Position numbers and translations under genes: made by a program. The notes below the pieces were generated by a model that saw only the letters and a program-made list of their open reading frames with translations, did no database searches and was not told the DNA's origin. DNA of 64,000 bases, taken from positions 1 through 64,000 of the forward strand of contig JABXII010000018.1 of the NCBI GenBank assembly GCA_013373175.1, in the 5' to 3' direction. The stretch comes from Campylobacteraceae bacterium. Its GTDB lineage: Bacteria; Campylobacterota; Campylobacteria; Campylobacterales; Arcobacteraceae. Position 1 is the stretch's first letter. Each line of letters opens with the position of its first letter. Positions 1-8,762 of the stretch are shown here, piece after piece.

Positions 1-174
1 CAATTTAACTTAATCAAAGAGTATGCTGAAAAAACTGGTAAATTAGAAATTATTAACTTAACTGACGAGCAAAAAAATGCTTGGAGAGATGCTGTTAGTA
101 AAATCTATCCTGAATTCTACGATAAAGATAGTATTGGTGAAGACCTTATCAAAGGTGCGTTAAATACTAAATAG
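1..174 (+). CDS. dctP: C-terminal fragment of a DctP-type TRAP substrate-binding protein (truncated by window start)
   Basis: Frame 1 open to TAG at 172-174; the first 126 nt are identical to 1206-1331 inside the complete dctP. Confidence 0.9.
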   Translation, partial: QFNLIKEYAEKTGKLEIINLTDEQKNAWRDAVSKIYPEFYDKDSIGEDLIKGALNTK

Positions 175-192
175 TTTTACTTAGTATAATTA

Positions 193-216
193 GACTATCG
201 GTTTTTACCGATAGTC
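193..216 (+). terminator. Rho-independent terminator after the first dctP copy
   Basis: GACTATCGGT-TTTT-ACCGATAGTC 10-bp perfect stem followed by a T-rich tract. Confidence 0.85.
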
Positions 217-326
217 ACACTTCTTTTTTAATAATTCCTCTTAAATTTACAAATTTAACACTTATTTACATAAAGCTTACATATATTTTCATTATAATCC
301 TTATATAGACTAAAAAAGGAGAAAAA

Positions 327-1379
327 ATGACTAAAACAATGAAAGGGATAGTATCAAGTGTTGCAGTAGCATCACTATTATTATTCACAGGTTGTGGGGA
401 TAACAAAGAGGAGACTAAAACTGCTGAGGCTAAGCCTGCTGCTGAAAAATTTGTTCTTAAATTCTCGCACGTTGTAAGTCCTAACACGCCTAAGGGAAAA
501 GCGGCAGATTACTTCGAAAAAAGACTTGAAGAATTATCTGATGGTAGAATTGATGTTCAAGTTTATCCATCATCTCAGTTATATAAAGACAATGCTGTTT
601 TAAAAGCATTAAAATTAGATTCTGTTCAAATGGCTGCACCATCTTTTTCTAAGTTTGGTAAAATTGTACCTCAATTAGCTTTATTTGATTTACCATTTTT
701 ATTTAAAGATGTTGATCACTTACACAGAGTTCAAGATGGTGAAGTTGGTCAAAAGCTAAAAGATATGGTTACTGAGAAAGGTTATGTTGCATTATCTTTC
801 TGGGATAATGGGTTCAAACAATTATCTTCTTCTACTAAACCTTTAATCTTACCAGAAGATGCAGAAGGTCAAAAATTTAGAATTATGTCTTCTAAAGTTT
901 TAGAAGCTCAATTCCATGCAGTTGGTGCTAATCCACAAATGATGCCTTTCTCTGAGGTTTATTCTGGATTACAACAAGGTGTTATTGATGGTCAAGAGAA
1001 CACTAACTCTAACATTTATACTAAAAAATTCCACGAAGTTCAAAAATACTTAACAGTTACTAACCATGGTTACTTAGGTTATTTAGTTGTTATGTCTAGT
1101 AAATTCTGGAACTCTTTACCTGCTGATTTACAAGAAGATGTAAAACAAGCTATGAAAGATGCTACTGATAAAGAAAGAGAATATGCTGCACAATTAAACA
1201 ATGAGCAATTTAACTTAATCAAAGAGTATGCTGAAAAAACTGGTAAATTAGAAATTATTAACTTAACTGACGAGCAAAAAAATGCTTGGAGAGATGCTGT
1301 TAGTAAAATCTATCCTGAATTCTACGATAAAAATAGTATCGGTGAAGACCTTATCAAGGGTGCGTTAGCAACGGAGTAA
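327..1379 (+). CDS. dctP: TRAP transporter substrate-binding protein DctP (lipoprotein-like signal peptide)
   Basis: LLLFTGCG lipobox; DctP-family sequence; followed by dctQ and dctM. Confidence 0.95.
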   Translation: MTKTMKGIVSSVAVASLLLFTGCGDNKEETKTAEAKPAAEKFVLKFSHVVSPNTPKGKAADYFEKRLEELSDGRIDVQVYPSSQLYKDNAVLKALKLDSVQMAAPSFSKFGKIVPQLALFDLPFLFKDVDHLHRVQDGEVGQKLKDMVTEKGYVALSFWDNGFKQLSSSTKPLILPEDAEGQKFRIMSSKVLEAQFHAVGANPQMMPFSEVYSGLQQGVIDGQENTNSNIYTKKFHEVQKYLTVTNHGYLGYLVVMSSKFWNSLPADLQEDVKQAMKDATDKEREYAAQLNNEQFNLIKEYAEKTGKLEIINLTDEQKNAWRDAVSKIYPEFYDKNSIGEDLIKGALATE

Positions 1380-1382
1380 CAT

Positions 1383-2009
1383 ATGGCAATATTTAATATT
1401 ATAAGTAAAATAATTGGTTGGATAAATCAATCAATCGCAGTGATAGGTATTACTGCTGGTGTATCTGTAGCATTCGTAAATGTTGTTGCAAGATATGTAT
1501 TTGATGCTTCATTAACTTGGGCATCGGAATTAAGTGTATTCTTATTCCTTTGGAGTGTATTTTTTGCAGCAGCTTATTGTTTCAAAAAAGATGCACATAT
1601 TGCAGTAACTATTGTTTTAGATGTAATGCCTACAAAGGTTGCTAAAATCATGTTATTGATTTCGCATGCTGTAACACTTGCATTTTTAATTACTGTTTCT
1701 TACTATGGGTATAAATATCTTTTATTAGTTATTGATTTAGATGAAAGATCAATCGACCTTGCTGGTTTACCAATGTGGATTGTATATTTAGTTATTCCTA
1801 TTTCTTTTGCTCTTGCAGCATATAGAGTTTTAGAAAGACTTTTCATTATTGCTACTACAAGTCATGAAAAGATTTTAAAAGAGAGTGAAGCTGAGCATGT
1901 ATTAGCTGAAATGGGAATTGGTGCACATAGAAATAAAGACAATGAAAATGTACAAGAGTTAAATAAAATGGTTAAAGAAGTAGAAAAGAAAACGGGAGGA
2001 ATGCTATAA
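1383..2009 (+). CDS. dctQ: TRAP transporter small permease DctQ
   Basis: Four hydrophobic segments; between dctP and dctM. Confidence 0.92.
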   Translation: MAIFNIISKIIGWINQSIAVIGITAGVSVAFVNVVARYVFDASLTWASELSVFLFLWSVFFAAAYCFKKDAHIAVTIVLDVMPTKVAKIMLLISHAVTLAFLITVSYYGYKYLLLVIDLDERSIDLAGLPMWIVYLVIPISFALAAYRVLERLFIIATTSHEKILKESEAEHVLAEMGIGAHRNKDNENVQELNKMVKEVEKKTGGML

Positions 2010-3292
2010 TGAGTGTTGCTGTATTATTTGGTATATTTTTCTTCCTAGTTATTATTGGTGCACCAATTGCAATTTGTTTAGGTGCGGCAACTTTTGTTAC
2101 ATTAGTATTATTTACGCCTATTTCTCCTATTGAAATTTCGGCAATGATGTTTGAAAAAGTTGAACACTATTCATTAATGGCTATTCCAATGTTTATTTTT
2201 GCAGGTAACTTGCTTTCAAAGGGAAGTGCGGCACAAAGAATTATTGAATTTGCTAAATCAATTGTTGGTCACTTACCTGGTGGTTTACCAATCTCTGCTA
2301 TTTTTGCATCTATTATTTTTGCTGCAGTTTCTGGTTCATCTCCTGCAACAGTTGTTGCTATTGGTTCTATTATGTTTGGTGCTATTATGCAAGCTGGATA
2401 TCCAAAGAGATATGCAGTTGGTACGATTGCAACAGCAGGTTCTTTAGGTATTCTTATTCCACCATCAATTGTACTTATCGTATATGGTGTAACAGCAGAA
2501 GTTTCTATTGGTAAACTTTTCATGGCAGGTGTTGTTCCTGGTATCATGCTTGGTATTATGATGATGGTTGTTACATATATTGGTGCTAGAAGATTAGGTT
2601 TCGAAAGAACTGAACCACAACCTTTTAAAGTAAGACTAACAAAAATGAAAGATGCTTCATGGGGTCTTATGACAATTGTTCTTGTAATCGGTGGTATTTA
2701 CGGTGGTATCTTTACTCCAACTGAAGCTGCAGCTGTAGCTTGTGTTTGGGCATTTATCGTTTCTGTATTTATATACAAAGATATTAAGATTTCAAAAATA
2801 TATATTACTGCTTTAGAGTCTGCAAAAACAACTGCAATGATTATGTTTATTATTGCAAATGCAATGTTATTTGCTCACTTCTTAACTATTGAGAATATTC
2901 CTCAAGCAATTACAGAAGCTTTAGTTCAAGCAAATGTAAATAAATATATGTTCTTAATCGCTGTTAACTTACTTCTAATTTTAGCTGGTTCATTCATGGA
3001 GCCATCAGCTATTATTATGATTATGGTACCTTTATTACTTCCTGTTGCAGTTGCACTTGGAATTGACCCAATTCACTTTGGTATCATTATCACAGTTAAT
3101 ATGGAGCTTGGAATGGTATCCCCACCTGTTGGGCTGAATCTGTTCGTAACATCTGGTCTTACAGGAATGAGTATCAAAGATGTTATTGTTGCAGCATTCC
3201 CTTGGACAATGACGATTTTAGTAGGATTAATATTAGTAACTTATATCCCACAAATCACGTTATTCTTACCAAATCTAATGTTTGGTGGATGA
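2009..3292 (+). CDS. dctM: TRAP transporter large permease DctM
   Basis: Multi-TM 427 aa, DctM-family sequence. Confidence 0.95.
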   Translation: MSVAVLFGIFFFLVIIGAPIAICLGAATFVTLVLFTPISPIEISAMMFEKVEHYSLMAIPMFIFAGNLLSKGSAAQRIIEFAKSIVGHLPGGLPISAIFASIIFAAVSGSSPATVVAIGSIMFGAIMQAGYPKRYAVGTIATAGSLGILIPPSIVLIVYGVTAEVSIGKLFMAGVVPGIMLGIMMMVVTYIGARRLGFERTEPQPFKVRLTKMKDASWGLMTIVLVIGGIYGGIFTPTEAAAVACVWAFIVSVFIYKDIKISKIYITALESAKTTAMIMFIIANAMLFAHFLTIENIPQAITEALVQANVNKYMFLIAVNLLLILAGSFMEPSAIIMIMVPLLLPVAVALGIDPIHFGIIITVNMELGMVSPPVGLNLFVTSGLTGMSIKDVIVAAFPWTMTILVGLILVTYIPQITLFLPNLMFGG

Positions 3293-3321
3293 TAGTTAAA
3301 TTATTTAAAATTAAATCACTT

Positions 3322-3352
3322 AAAAAGCTAGGAATTTTTCTTCTAGCTTTTT
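3322..3352. terminator. Hairpin terminator after dctM
   Basis: AAAAAGCTAG ... CTAGCTTTTT inverted repeat followed by T run; between convergent genes. Confidence 0.75.
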
Positions 3353-3357
3353 TTATT

Positions 3358-4806
3358 TTAATACTTTAAAGCAGTTAATTCTTTATACTCTTCTAGGGCA
3401 TAATCATCTGTCATACCAGTAAGAAAATCTACAATTAATCTAACTCTATAATACCACTCTAATATCTCATATTTTTCACTATTATCTTTGTCAATCATAT
3501 CGATATCTTTTCTGTAAGCTACAATTTGTTTTGAAGACAATCTTTTAACTAATCGCATTGAAATAAAACAGTTAATTTTTTTATCTTTAGTTAGTTTTAA
3601 AAAGTCTTCTGATGAAAGTTCTAATAGTGGTTTATAAATATCTAAAAGCGTATTTATAATTCTATATCCTTTTAATTCTAAAGACTGTACCTCTTTATTT
3701 TGATAAATAAACTTCATAGATATATCTTGTAATATCTCTACTGCTTTAAAATATTCACTATCTTTATCATACTCTAAAAGTGCGCTGTTGAAATTACCTT
3801 CAAAGATAGATTCATGATTATCTACAAAAACTTGAGATACATGAAATACAAGCTTTCTTACAAGCTCAGCTCTCATAAGTGTAAAGAACATATTAAACTG
3901 ATAAGGTTCATCGTCAGTTTGTGATTTTTCATAGTATTTAGTAATAATTCCTAATAAAAACTCTTCTTTTCTATTTTCACACTCTTCTTTCATAATGTTG
4001 TAAACTTTTTTAAATGAAAGGATTCCTTTTTCTACAGAGTCTTCTAAATCAGCAGTTAAATAAGATATATCATCAGCAGCTTCCATTATATAAGTTATAG
4101 GAAATCTATGTCCTTTTTTAACTTCTAAAGTATTTTGTATACTTTCTACAAAATCCTTTTCACTATAATAAAAACCTGGCTTCTTTTTTAAATAGTTTAA
4201 AGAGTCCTTTTCATCTTTTTTCTCATAAGCACCTCTGGTGTACTTTAGTACTGATAAAATTTGAGTATATGATAGATTAAGTCTTTGCAGTTTTGATATA
4301 ACTCTTATTGCTTGAGCATTACCATCATAATCACAAATATCTCTTTGTATCATCTCTTTTAGTTCAACTACATCTTCACTACTTGATTTAAAATCATTTA
4401 AAATAGTTACTAAGTTTTTCTTTATCCATTCATTAATTGTTTGTTCAGCAAAATGTCCAAAGGGAGGATTTCCAATATCATGTAAAAGACTCGTCATTTC
4501 TGATACAGAGACAAATACATTTTCCATATCATCTAAACCATATTTATCTAGACTATCTTTTTCTTTTAGTTTTTGAAGTATTATATTTGCTATAAATCTT
4601 GCATTTTGAGAAACTTCTAAAGAGTGAGTAAGTCTTGTTCTAATAGAAGCATTTAATTCTAAAGCAAAAACTTGTGTACGCTTTTGTAATCTTCTTAAAG
4701 CAGGAGAGGAGATAATTCTACCTCTATCACTTTCAAATGAAACATTTATATCATTTAGAGGATAAAATTCCCTGTGTAATGTAAGCTTTTTTTTGTAATT
4801 TATCAT
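3358..4806 (-). CDS. dgt: dGTPase-like deoxynucleotide triphosphohydrolase (HD domain)
   Basis: SLEVSQNAR, LLHDIGNPPFGHFAEQTI HD-type motifs. Confidence 0.9.
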   Translation of the reverse strand: MINYKKKLTLHREFYPLNDINVSFESDRGRIISSPALRRLQKRTQVFALELNASIRTRLTHSLEVSQNARFIANIILQKLKEKDSLDKYGLDDMENVFVSVSEMTSLLHDIGNPPFGHFAEQTINEWIKKNLVTILNDFKSSSEDVVELKEMIQRDICDYDGNAQAIRVISKLQRLNLSYTQILSVLKYTRGAYEKKDEKDSLNYLKKKPGFYYSEKDFVESIQNTLEVKKGHRFPITYIMEAADDISYLTADLEDSVEKGILSFKKVYNIMKEECENRKEEFLLGIITKYYEKSQTDDEPYQFNMFFTLMRAELVRKLVFHVSQVFVDNHESIFEGNFNSALLEYDKDSEYFKAVEILQDISMKFIYQNKEVQSLELKGYRIINTLLDIYKPLLELSSEDFLKLTKDKKINCFISMRLVKRLSSKQIVAYRKDIDMIDKDNSEKYEILEWYYRVRLIVDFLTGMTDDYALEEYKELTALKY

Positions 4807-4835
4807 TTATTCTTACCTTCTTAGTTTATAATAAT

Positions 4836-5606
4836 TTATTTCTTTATTGCTTTTATTGAGTATATTAAAGGAACTTGCTGACCTTTATATAAGACTTGAT
4901 AACCTTTATCTTCTACAAACTCCATATTTTCAAAACAATTATAAGGACTAAAAGGATATTCATTAAAAGAATAAATACTCAAACCAGCTTTAATTAGAGA
5001 GTTTATTACTTCACTTACACTATGAGACCAAGTGACAATTTCAGATTTAGAACCATCACAATTTTCTGTATAAGTACCCTCTTCTTCAATATCTGGATTA
5101 TCCTTAGAAAAATAAGAATAACCTGATAACAAATCATTGAAGGTATGAAACTCTACTAAGTGAAACTCACCACCTACTTTTAATGCTTTAGCAATTGTTT
5201 CTGCCCAATCTTTTAGATTTGGTAGCCAACACAGTACACCATAAGAAGTAAATACAATATCGTATTTTTTAGTATTTTCATGACCAAATTGAAATATATC
5301 ACTTTCAATAAAGTTTGCTTTTAAACCTAAAGATGAATTTAAAGATTTTGCATACTTAATGGAGTCTGAAGATAAATCTACTCCAGTTACATCAGCACCT
5401 AAGCGAGCCCAAGACAAACTATCTAAACCAAAATGACACTGCAAATGTAATAAGGATTTTCTTTCTACATTTCCTATTTGTTCTAACTCTATTTTATTTA
5501 AAGAGCATTTACCCTTTTTAAATGACTCAACATCATAAAACTGTGAATCAATATGAATTTTTGTTCTTTTATTCCAAGTTTGTTTATTTATACTCAAATA
5601 ATCCAT
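4836..5606 (-). CDS. Class I SAM-dependent methyltransferase
   Basis: LHLQCHFGLDSLSWARLGADVTGVDLS Rossmann SAM motif. Confidence 0.85.
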   Translation of the reverse strand: MDYLSINKQTWNKRTKIHIDSQFYDVESFKKGKCSLNKIELEQIGNVERKSLLHLQCHFGLDSLSWARLGADVTGVDLSSDSIKYAKSLNSSLGLKANFIESDIFQFGHENTKKYDIVFTSYGVLCWLPNLKDWAETIAKALKVGGEFHLVEFHTFNDLLSGYSYFSKDNPDIEEEGTYTENCDGSKSEIVTWSHSVSEVINSLIKAGLSIYSFNEYPFSPYNCFENMEFVEDKGYQVLYKGQQVPLIYSIKAIKK

Positions 5607-5631
5607 TTTTTATCCATACTGTTTATTTTAA

Positions 5632-6159
5632 TTATATAAAAGTTTTTTTCATGCATCTTAGTATTTCATAGGTTTTACTTACATCATAAGTAGCACTATG
5701 GTATGAAAGTGGGTCAAAATCTATTCCATAAAAAACACAAGTCTCATCTAACTTTGGATTTTTGATATTTCCATTCTTATTTAATGCCTTAACTATGTGC
5801 TTATTTTCTTTCATTGTACAAAAATGATTTTCAAACTTAACAAGTTTATCTAAATGTCTAAGTTCAAAATTTATATTATGAGCAATCAAAGTTTTTGCAT
5901 TATTGCAAAACTCAATAAACTCTTCATCTTCATTAAAAAAAGAACTATAACTAGCACCATTTCTATGGGCAATAATTTTTTCAGGTGTAAGTCTATGAAT
6001 TTCATAAGAGTAAGGATTTACGGGGTAACGTGAGAGATAGTACCTATGAAATTTATCAATAACTTTAAAATCCCCATTTACAAACTCTAATTTTACCGCT
6101 GCTGCTTCAATAACATCTTGGGAATTCATTGTATTTGTTTCAAAATCTAATATAATCAT
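5632..6159 (-). CDS. DEDD 3'-5' exonuclease (DnaQ-like)
   Basis: IILDFETNTMN, LIAHNINFELRHLD, YHSATYDVSKT exonuclease motifs. Confidence 0.8.
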   Translation of the reverse strand: MIILDFETNTMNSQDVIEAAAVKLEFVNGDFKVIDKFHRYYLSRYPVNPYSYEIHRLTPEKIIAHRNGASYSSFFNEDEEFIEFCNNAKTLIAHNINFELRHLDKLVKFENHFCTMKENKHIVKALNKNGNIKNPKLDETCVFYGIDFDPLSYHSATYDVSKTYEILRCMKKTFI

Positions 6160-6250
6160 GCAGGGATTATATCAATATTTAAATTTACTTTTTATATAAA
6201 AATCATACTAAATCACCTTAGTAACTTTTTTCATAATTGTAATAATCATG

Positions 6251-6284
6251 TTTAAGAATCGATTCATCTGCTTTTGTTATAGTT
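6251..6284 (+). promoter_or_regulatory. Putative promoter with shared TTTAAGAAT-N10-GCTTTTGTTATAGTT block
   Basis: Same bipartite block at 8361-8394; contains extended -10-like TGtTATAGT. Confidence 0.55.
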
Positions 6285-6362
6285 ATAGGTAATAAGCGAA
6301 TTTATTATGATTCATTTATTAATAAATTTACTTTTTTATTATAATAACTTAAGGAGAACATT

Positions 6363-6650
6363 ATGAGTATGAAAAAAGAATATGAAAGAAAACTACAAGC
6401 ACAACTAGATGAATGGAGTGCAGAGATAGATAAACTTAAAGCACAAGCTGAAGGTGAAAAAGCTGATAAAAAAATTGAATATTATGAGCAAATTGAATCA
6501 TTAAAATCAATGCAATCAGAGGCAAATGAAAAACTAACTGAACTTCAAAATGCAAGTGATGATGCGTGGGAAGACTTAAAAGCAGGTGTAGATAACGCTT
6601 GGGATTCTTTAGGTAATGCATTAACTTCTGCTAAATCAAGATTTAAATAA
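6363..6650 (+). CDS. Small coiled-coil protein with AW heptad C-terminus
   Basis: Good RBS (aaggagaac); DDAWEDLKAGVDNAWDSLGNALTSAKSRFK. Confidence 0.8.
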   Translation: MSMKKEYERKLQAQLDEWSAEIDKLKAQAEGEKADKKIEYYEQIESLKSMQSEANEKLTELQNASDDAWEDLKAGVDNAWDSLGNALTSAKSRFK

Positions 6651-6695
6651 ATATTTTATTAGTGTAAACAAAATTAATAATTAAGGAGATATCAA

Positions 6696-7148
6696 ATGAA
6701 ATTACATATTTATATATTAATGATAATCGGATTATTAGGTTTTACAACTTTATCATATGCCAAAACAGAAACTACAAATACATCTATTAAAGAAGTAAAA
6801 AAAGATACTAAAGAGTTATTTGAAACTATTGGTGATTATACTGTTGAAAAGAAAGATCAAACTCTAAAAAAAGTAAAAAGTAGTTTGGATAAACTTGATA
6901 AAAAAGTTGATACTTTAGAGTCAAAAGTTGATAAACAATGGGACAAAATGAGCAAAGCTGTTCGTAATGAGACTCGTGAGAACTTAAGAGCTCTTCGTAA
7001 ACAACGTAATGAAGTTGCCCAATGGTATGGTAGTATGAAAAGTAGTACTGCTGATGCATGGGAAACTACTAAAAAAGAATTTTCTAAAGCATATAAAAAC
7101 CTAGAAAAAGCTTGGGAAAAATCTGAAAAAGAATTTACCTCAAAATAA
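6696..7148 (+). CDS. Exported coiled-coil protein
   Basis: N-terminal signal peptide, Lys-rich heptads, C-terminal AW repeats; RBS aaggag. Confidence 0.8.
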   Translation: MKLHIYILMIIGLLGFTTLSYAKTETTNTSIKEVKKDTKELFETIGDYTVEKKDQTLKKVKSSLDKLDKKVDTLESKVDKQWDKMSKAVRNETRENLRALRKQRNEVAQWYGSMKSSTADAWETTKKEFSKAYKNLEKAWEKSEKEFTSK

Positions 7149-7152
7149 AAAA

Positions 7153-7191
7153 AGTTTTTAGAGTTGATATTTAAATACAACTCTAAAAACT
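7153..7191. terminator. Bidirectional hairpin terminator
   Basis: AGTTTTTAGAGTTG-N11-CAACTCTAAAAACT 14-bp stem between convergent genes. Confidence 0.8.
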
Positions 7192-7211
7192 CTACTTAGT
7201 CCTATTTTATA

Positions 7212-7382
7212 TTAAGGACGTTTACCTCTAAGTGCATTTGATACTCCAGATACTATTAACAGTACTAAGAATATAAAGAATAATATTTGTGCAATATTAG
7301 CTGCAGCACCTGCAATACCTGAAAATCCTAAAACCCCTGCAATTATTGCAAGAATTAAAAAAGTTAACGACCATGATAACAT
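7212..7382 (-). CDS. DUF1328-family small membrane protein (56 aa)
   Basis: [56 protein letters not shown] translated by hand; below ORF-track length cut-off. Confidence 0.85.
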   Translation of the reverse strand: MLSWSLTFLILAIIAGVLGFSGIAGAAANIAQILFFIFLVLLIVSGVSNALRGKRP

Positions 7383-7407
7383 TGTTTATCCTTTCTATTA
7401 ATTCAAT

Positions 7408-7662
7408 TTAAAATTTAGATAATAGTTTCATTAAAAAAGGTTTTACATAATTTTGAGATACAAAAGTGGCTATTAACTCTTCTTTTGCACCTGAATTAAA
7501 ACTTTTCAATGTATCGCCTATATCATAACCAGGGTCAATTGCTTTTAATTTTAATTTAGCAATTTGTACAGAACTAGGTTTTCTTCTAAATATAGAATCT
7601 TCACCTTCTAACTTAGAAACCAAGTTATTAAGTTTTTCTATCTTCTTTGCTCTATTTTCCAT
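7408..7662 (-). CDS. Hypothetical protein in YqjD/YqjE-like cluster
   Basis: Overlaps the following ORF; 84 aa, basic. Confidence 0.6.
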   Translation of the reverse strand: MENRAKKIEKLNNLVSKLEGEDSIFRRKPSSVQIAKLKLKAIDPGYDIGDTLKSFNSGAKEELIATFVSQNYVKPFLMKLLSKF

Positions 7663-7928
7663 GAAGCTACCTTCGAGACTATTAATGCTAATATCAAAAT
7701 TATTAAAGCAGTTATAAAATAGGCTAAAATCTCACCTAAATAACTTTCAATCCAAATTTTTATTCCTATAAAGAAAAAGATAGATGCTAAAACAAGTAAT
7801 GAAAGTGCAAAAAGTTTTATTAATAATCCCTTTGCACTATTTACTAAAGAAGATTCAACTTCTTTTATTTGAGCTTCTACTAGTTCTACAACAGAAATAA
7901 TAAATTCTGAAATTGTAACTTTTGACAT
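7638..7928 (-). CDS. YqjE/phage-holin-like (DUF1469-type) membrane protein
   Basis: Two TM segments; adjacent to DUF883-like gene. Confidence 0.65.
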   Translation of the reverse strand: MSKVTISEFIISVVELVEAQIKEVESSLVNSAKGLLIKLFALSLLVLASIFFFIGIKIWIESYLGEILAYFITALIILILALIVSKVASWKIEQRR

Positions 7929-7929
7929 T

Positions 7930-8229
7930 TTATTTCTTAGCTAACCAAGCTGCCAGAAATCCTAAACCAAATGTAATTGCAACACTTTTAAAAGGATCAT
8001 TTTTAATCTTAGTTTCAATCTCTCCAACTTCATCTAAGCCTTTTGTTTTTAACTCATATAGTTTTGCTTTTAATTCATCCATTGATAAATCTTCAAAAAC
8101 ATCAAGTTTGCTCGCACTTTTATTTACTTTTGCAGAAGTCACCTCTTTTAAAGTAGAAGACAATTCTTTTATGTCAGCCTTTAAAACTTCAATTTCTTCT
8201 TTTAGTTTTGTTACTTCTTGTGTTGCCAT
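7930..8229 (-). CDS. DUF883 (ElaB/YqjD-like) membrane-anchored protein
   Basis: Coiled coil then C-terminal TM FKSVAITFGLGFLAAWLAKK. Confidence 0.75.
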   Translation of the reverse strand: MATQEVTKLKEEIEVLKADIKELSSTLKEVTSAKVNKSASKLDVFEDLSMDELKAKLYELKTKGLDEVGEIETKIKNDPFKSVAITFGLGFLAAWLAKK

Positions 8230-8360
8230 TTTGATTCCTTTTTGTTTTTTTAATATTACCCTTTAAATCTAGCATAATGAGTATTAATCAAAAATAAAAA
8301 TTACAATTTATAAGTTCATTATAAAAAAATAATATATTTATTTAAAATGTAGCAATTTTT

Positions 8361-8394
8361 TTTAAGAATTACTTTATGGGCTTTTGTTATAGTT
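8361..8394 (+). promoter_or_regulatory. Putative promoter upstream of chaB, sharing TTTAAGAAT-N10-GCTTTTGTTATAGTT
   Basis: Match to 6251-6284 with identical internal spacing. Confidence 0.55.
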
Positions 8395-8441
8395 TAATGT
8401 AAATAAAAAACAACAAATAAAATTTCAACTGGGAGAAAATA

Positions 8442-8669
8442 ATGCCATATAAAAGTATTAATGAATTACCAAAACAAGTAAAAGACAATCTACCAAAACA
8501 TGCTCAAGAAATTTATAAAGAAGCATATAATAGTGCTTGGGATGAATACAAAGAATCTAAAGATAGAAAAGGTGATGTTTCAAGAGAAGAGATTTCTCAT
8601 AAAGTTGCTTGGTCTGCTGTGAAAAATGTTTATAAAAAAAATGACAAAGATAATTGGGTAAAAAAATAA
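8442..8669 (+). CDS. chaB: ChaB-family protein
   Basis: MPYKSINELPKQVKDNLPKHAQEIYKEAYNSAWDEY. Confidence 0.9.
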   Translation: MPYKSINELPKQVKDNLPKHAQEIYKEAYNSAWDEYKESKDRKGDVSREEISHKVAWSAVKNVYKKNDKDNWVKK

Positions 8670-8762
8670 AATTATTTTAATTATCTATAGATTACAAAAT
8701 TTAATTATAAAATAGGTATAGTTTTTATTTTTAAATACCTATCAATTATCTAAGGAGTCCTA

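Noticed and set aside
266-487. Minus-strand 73-aa ORF opposite the start of dctP
   Set aside because: Antisense to a clear gene, with no supporting motif.
6436-7180. Minus-strand ORFs opposite the two coiled-coil genes
   Set aside because: Artefacts of compositional bias opposite well-supported genes with RBSs.
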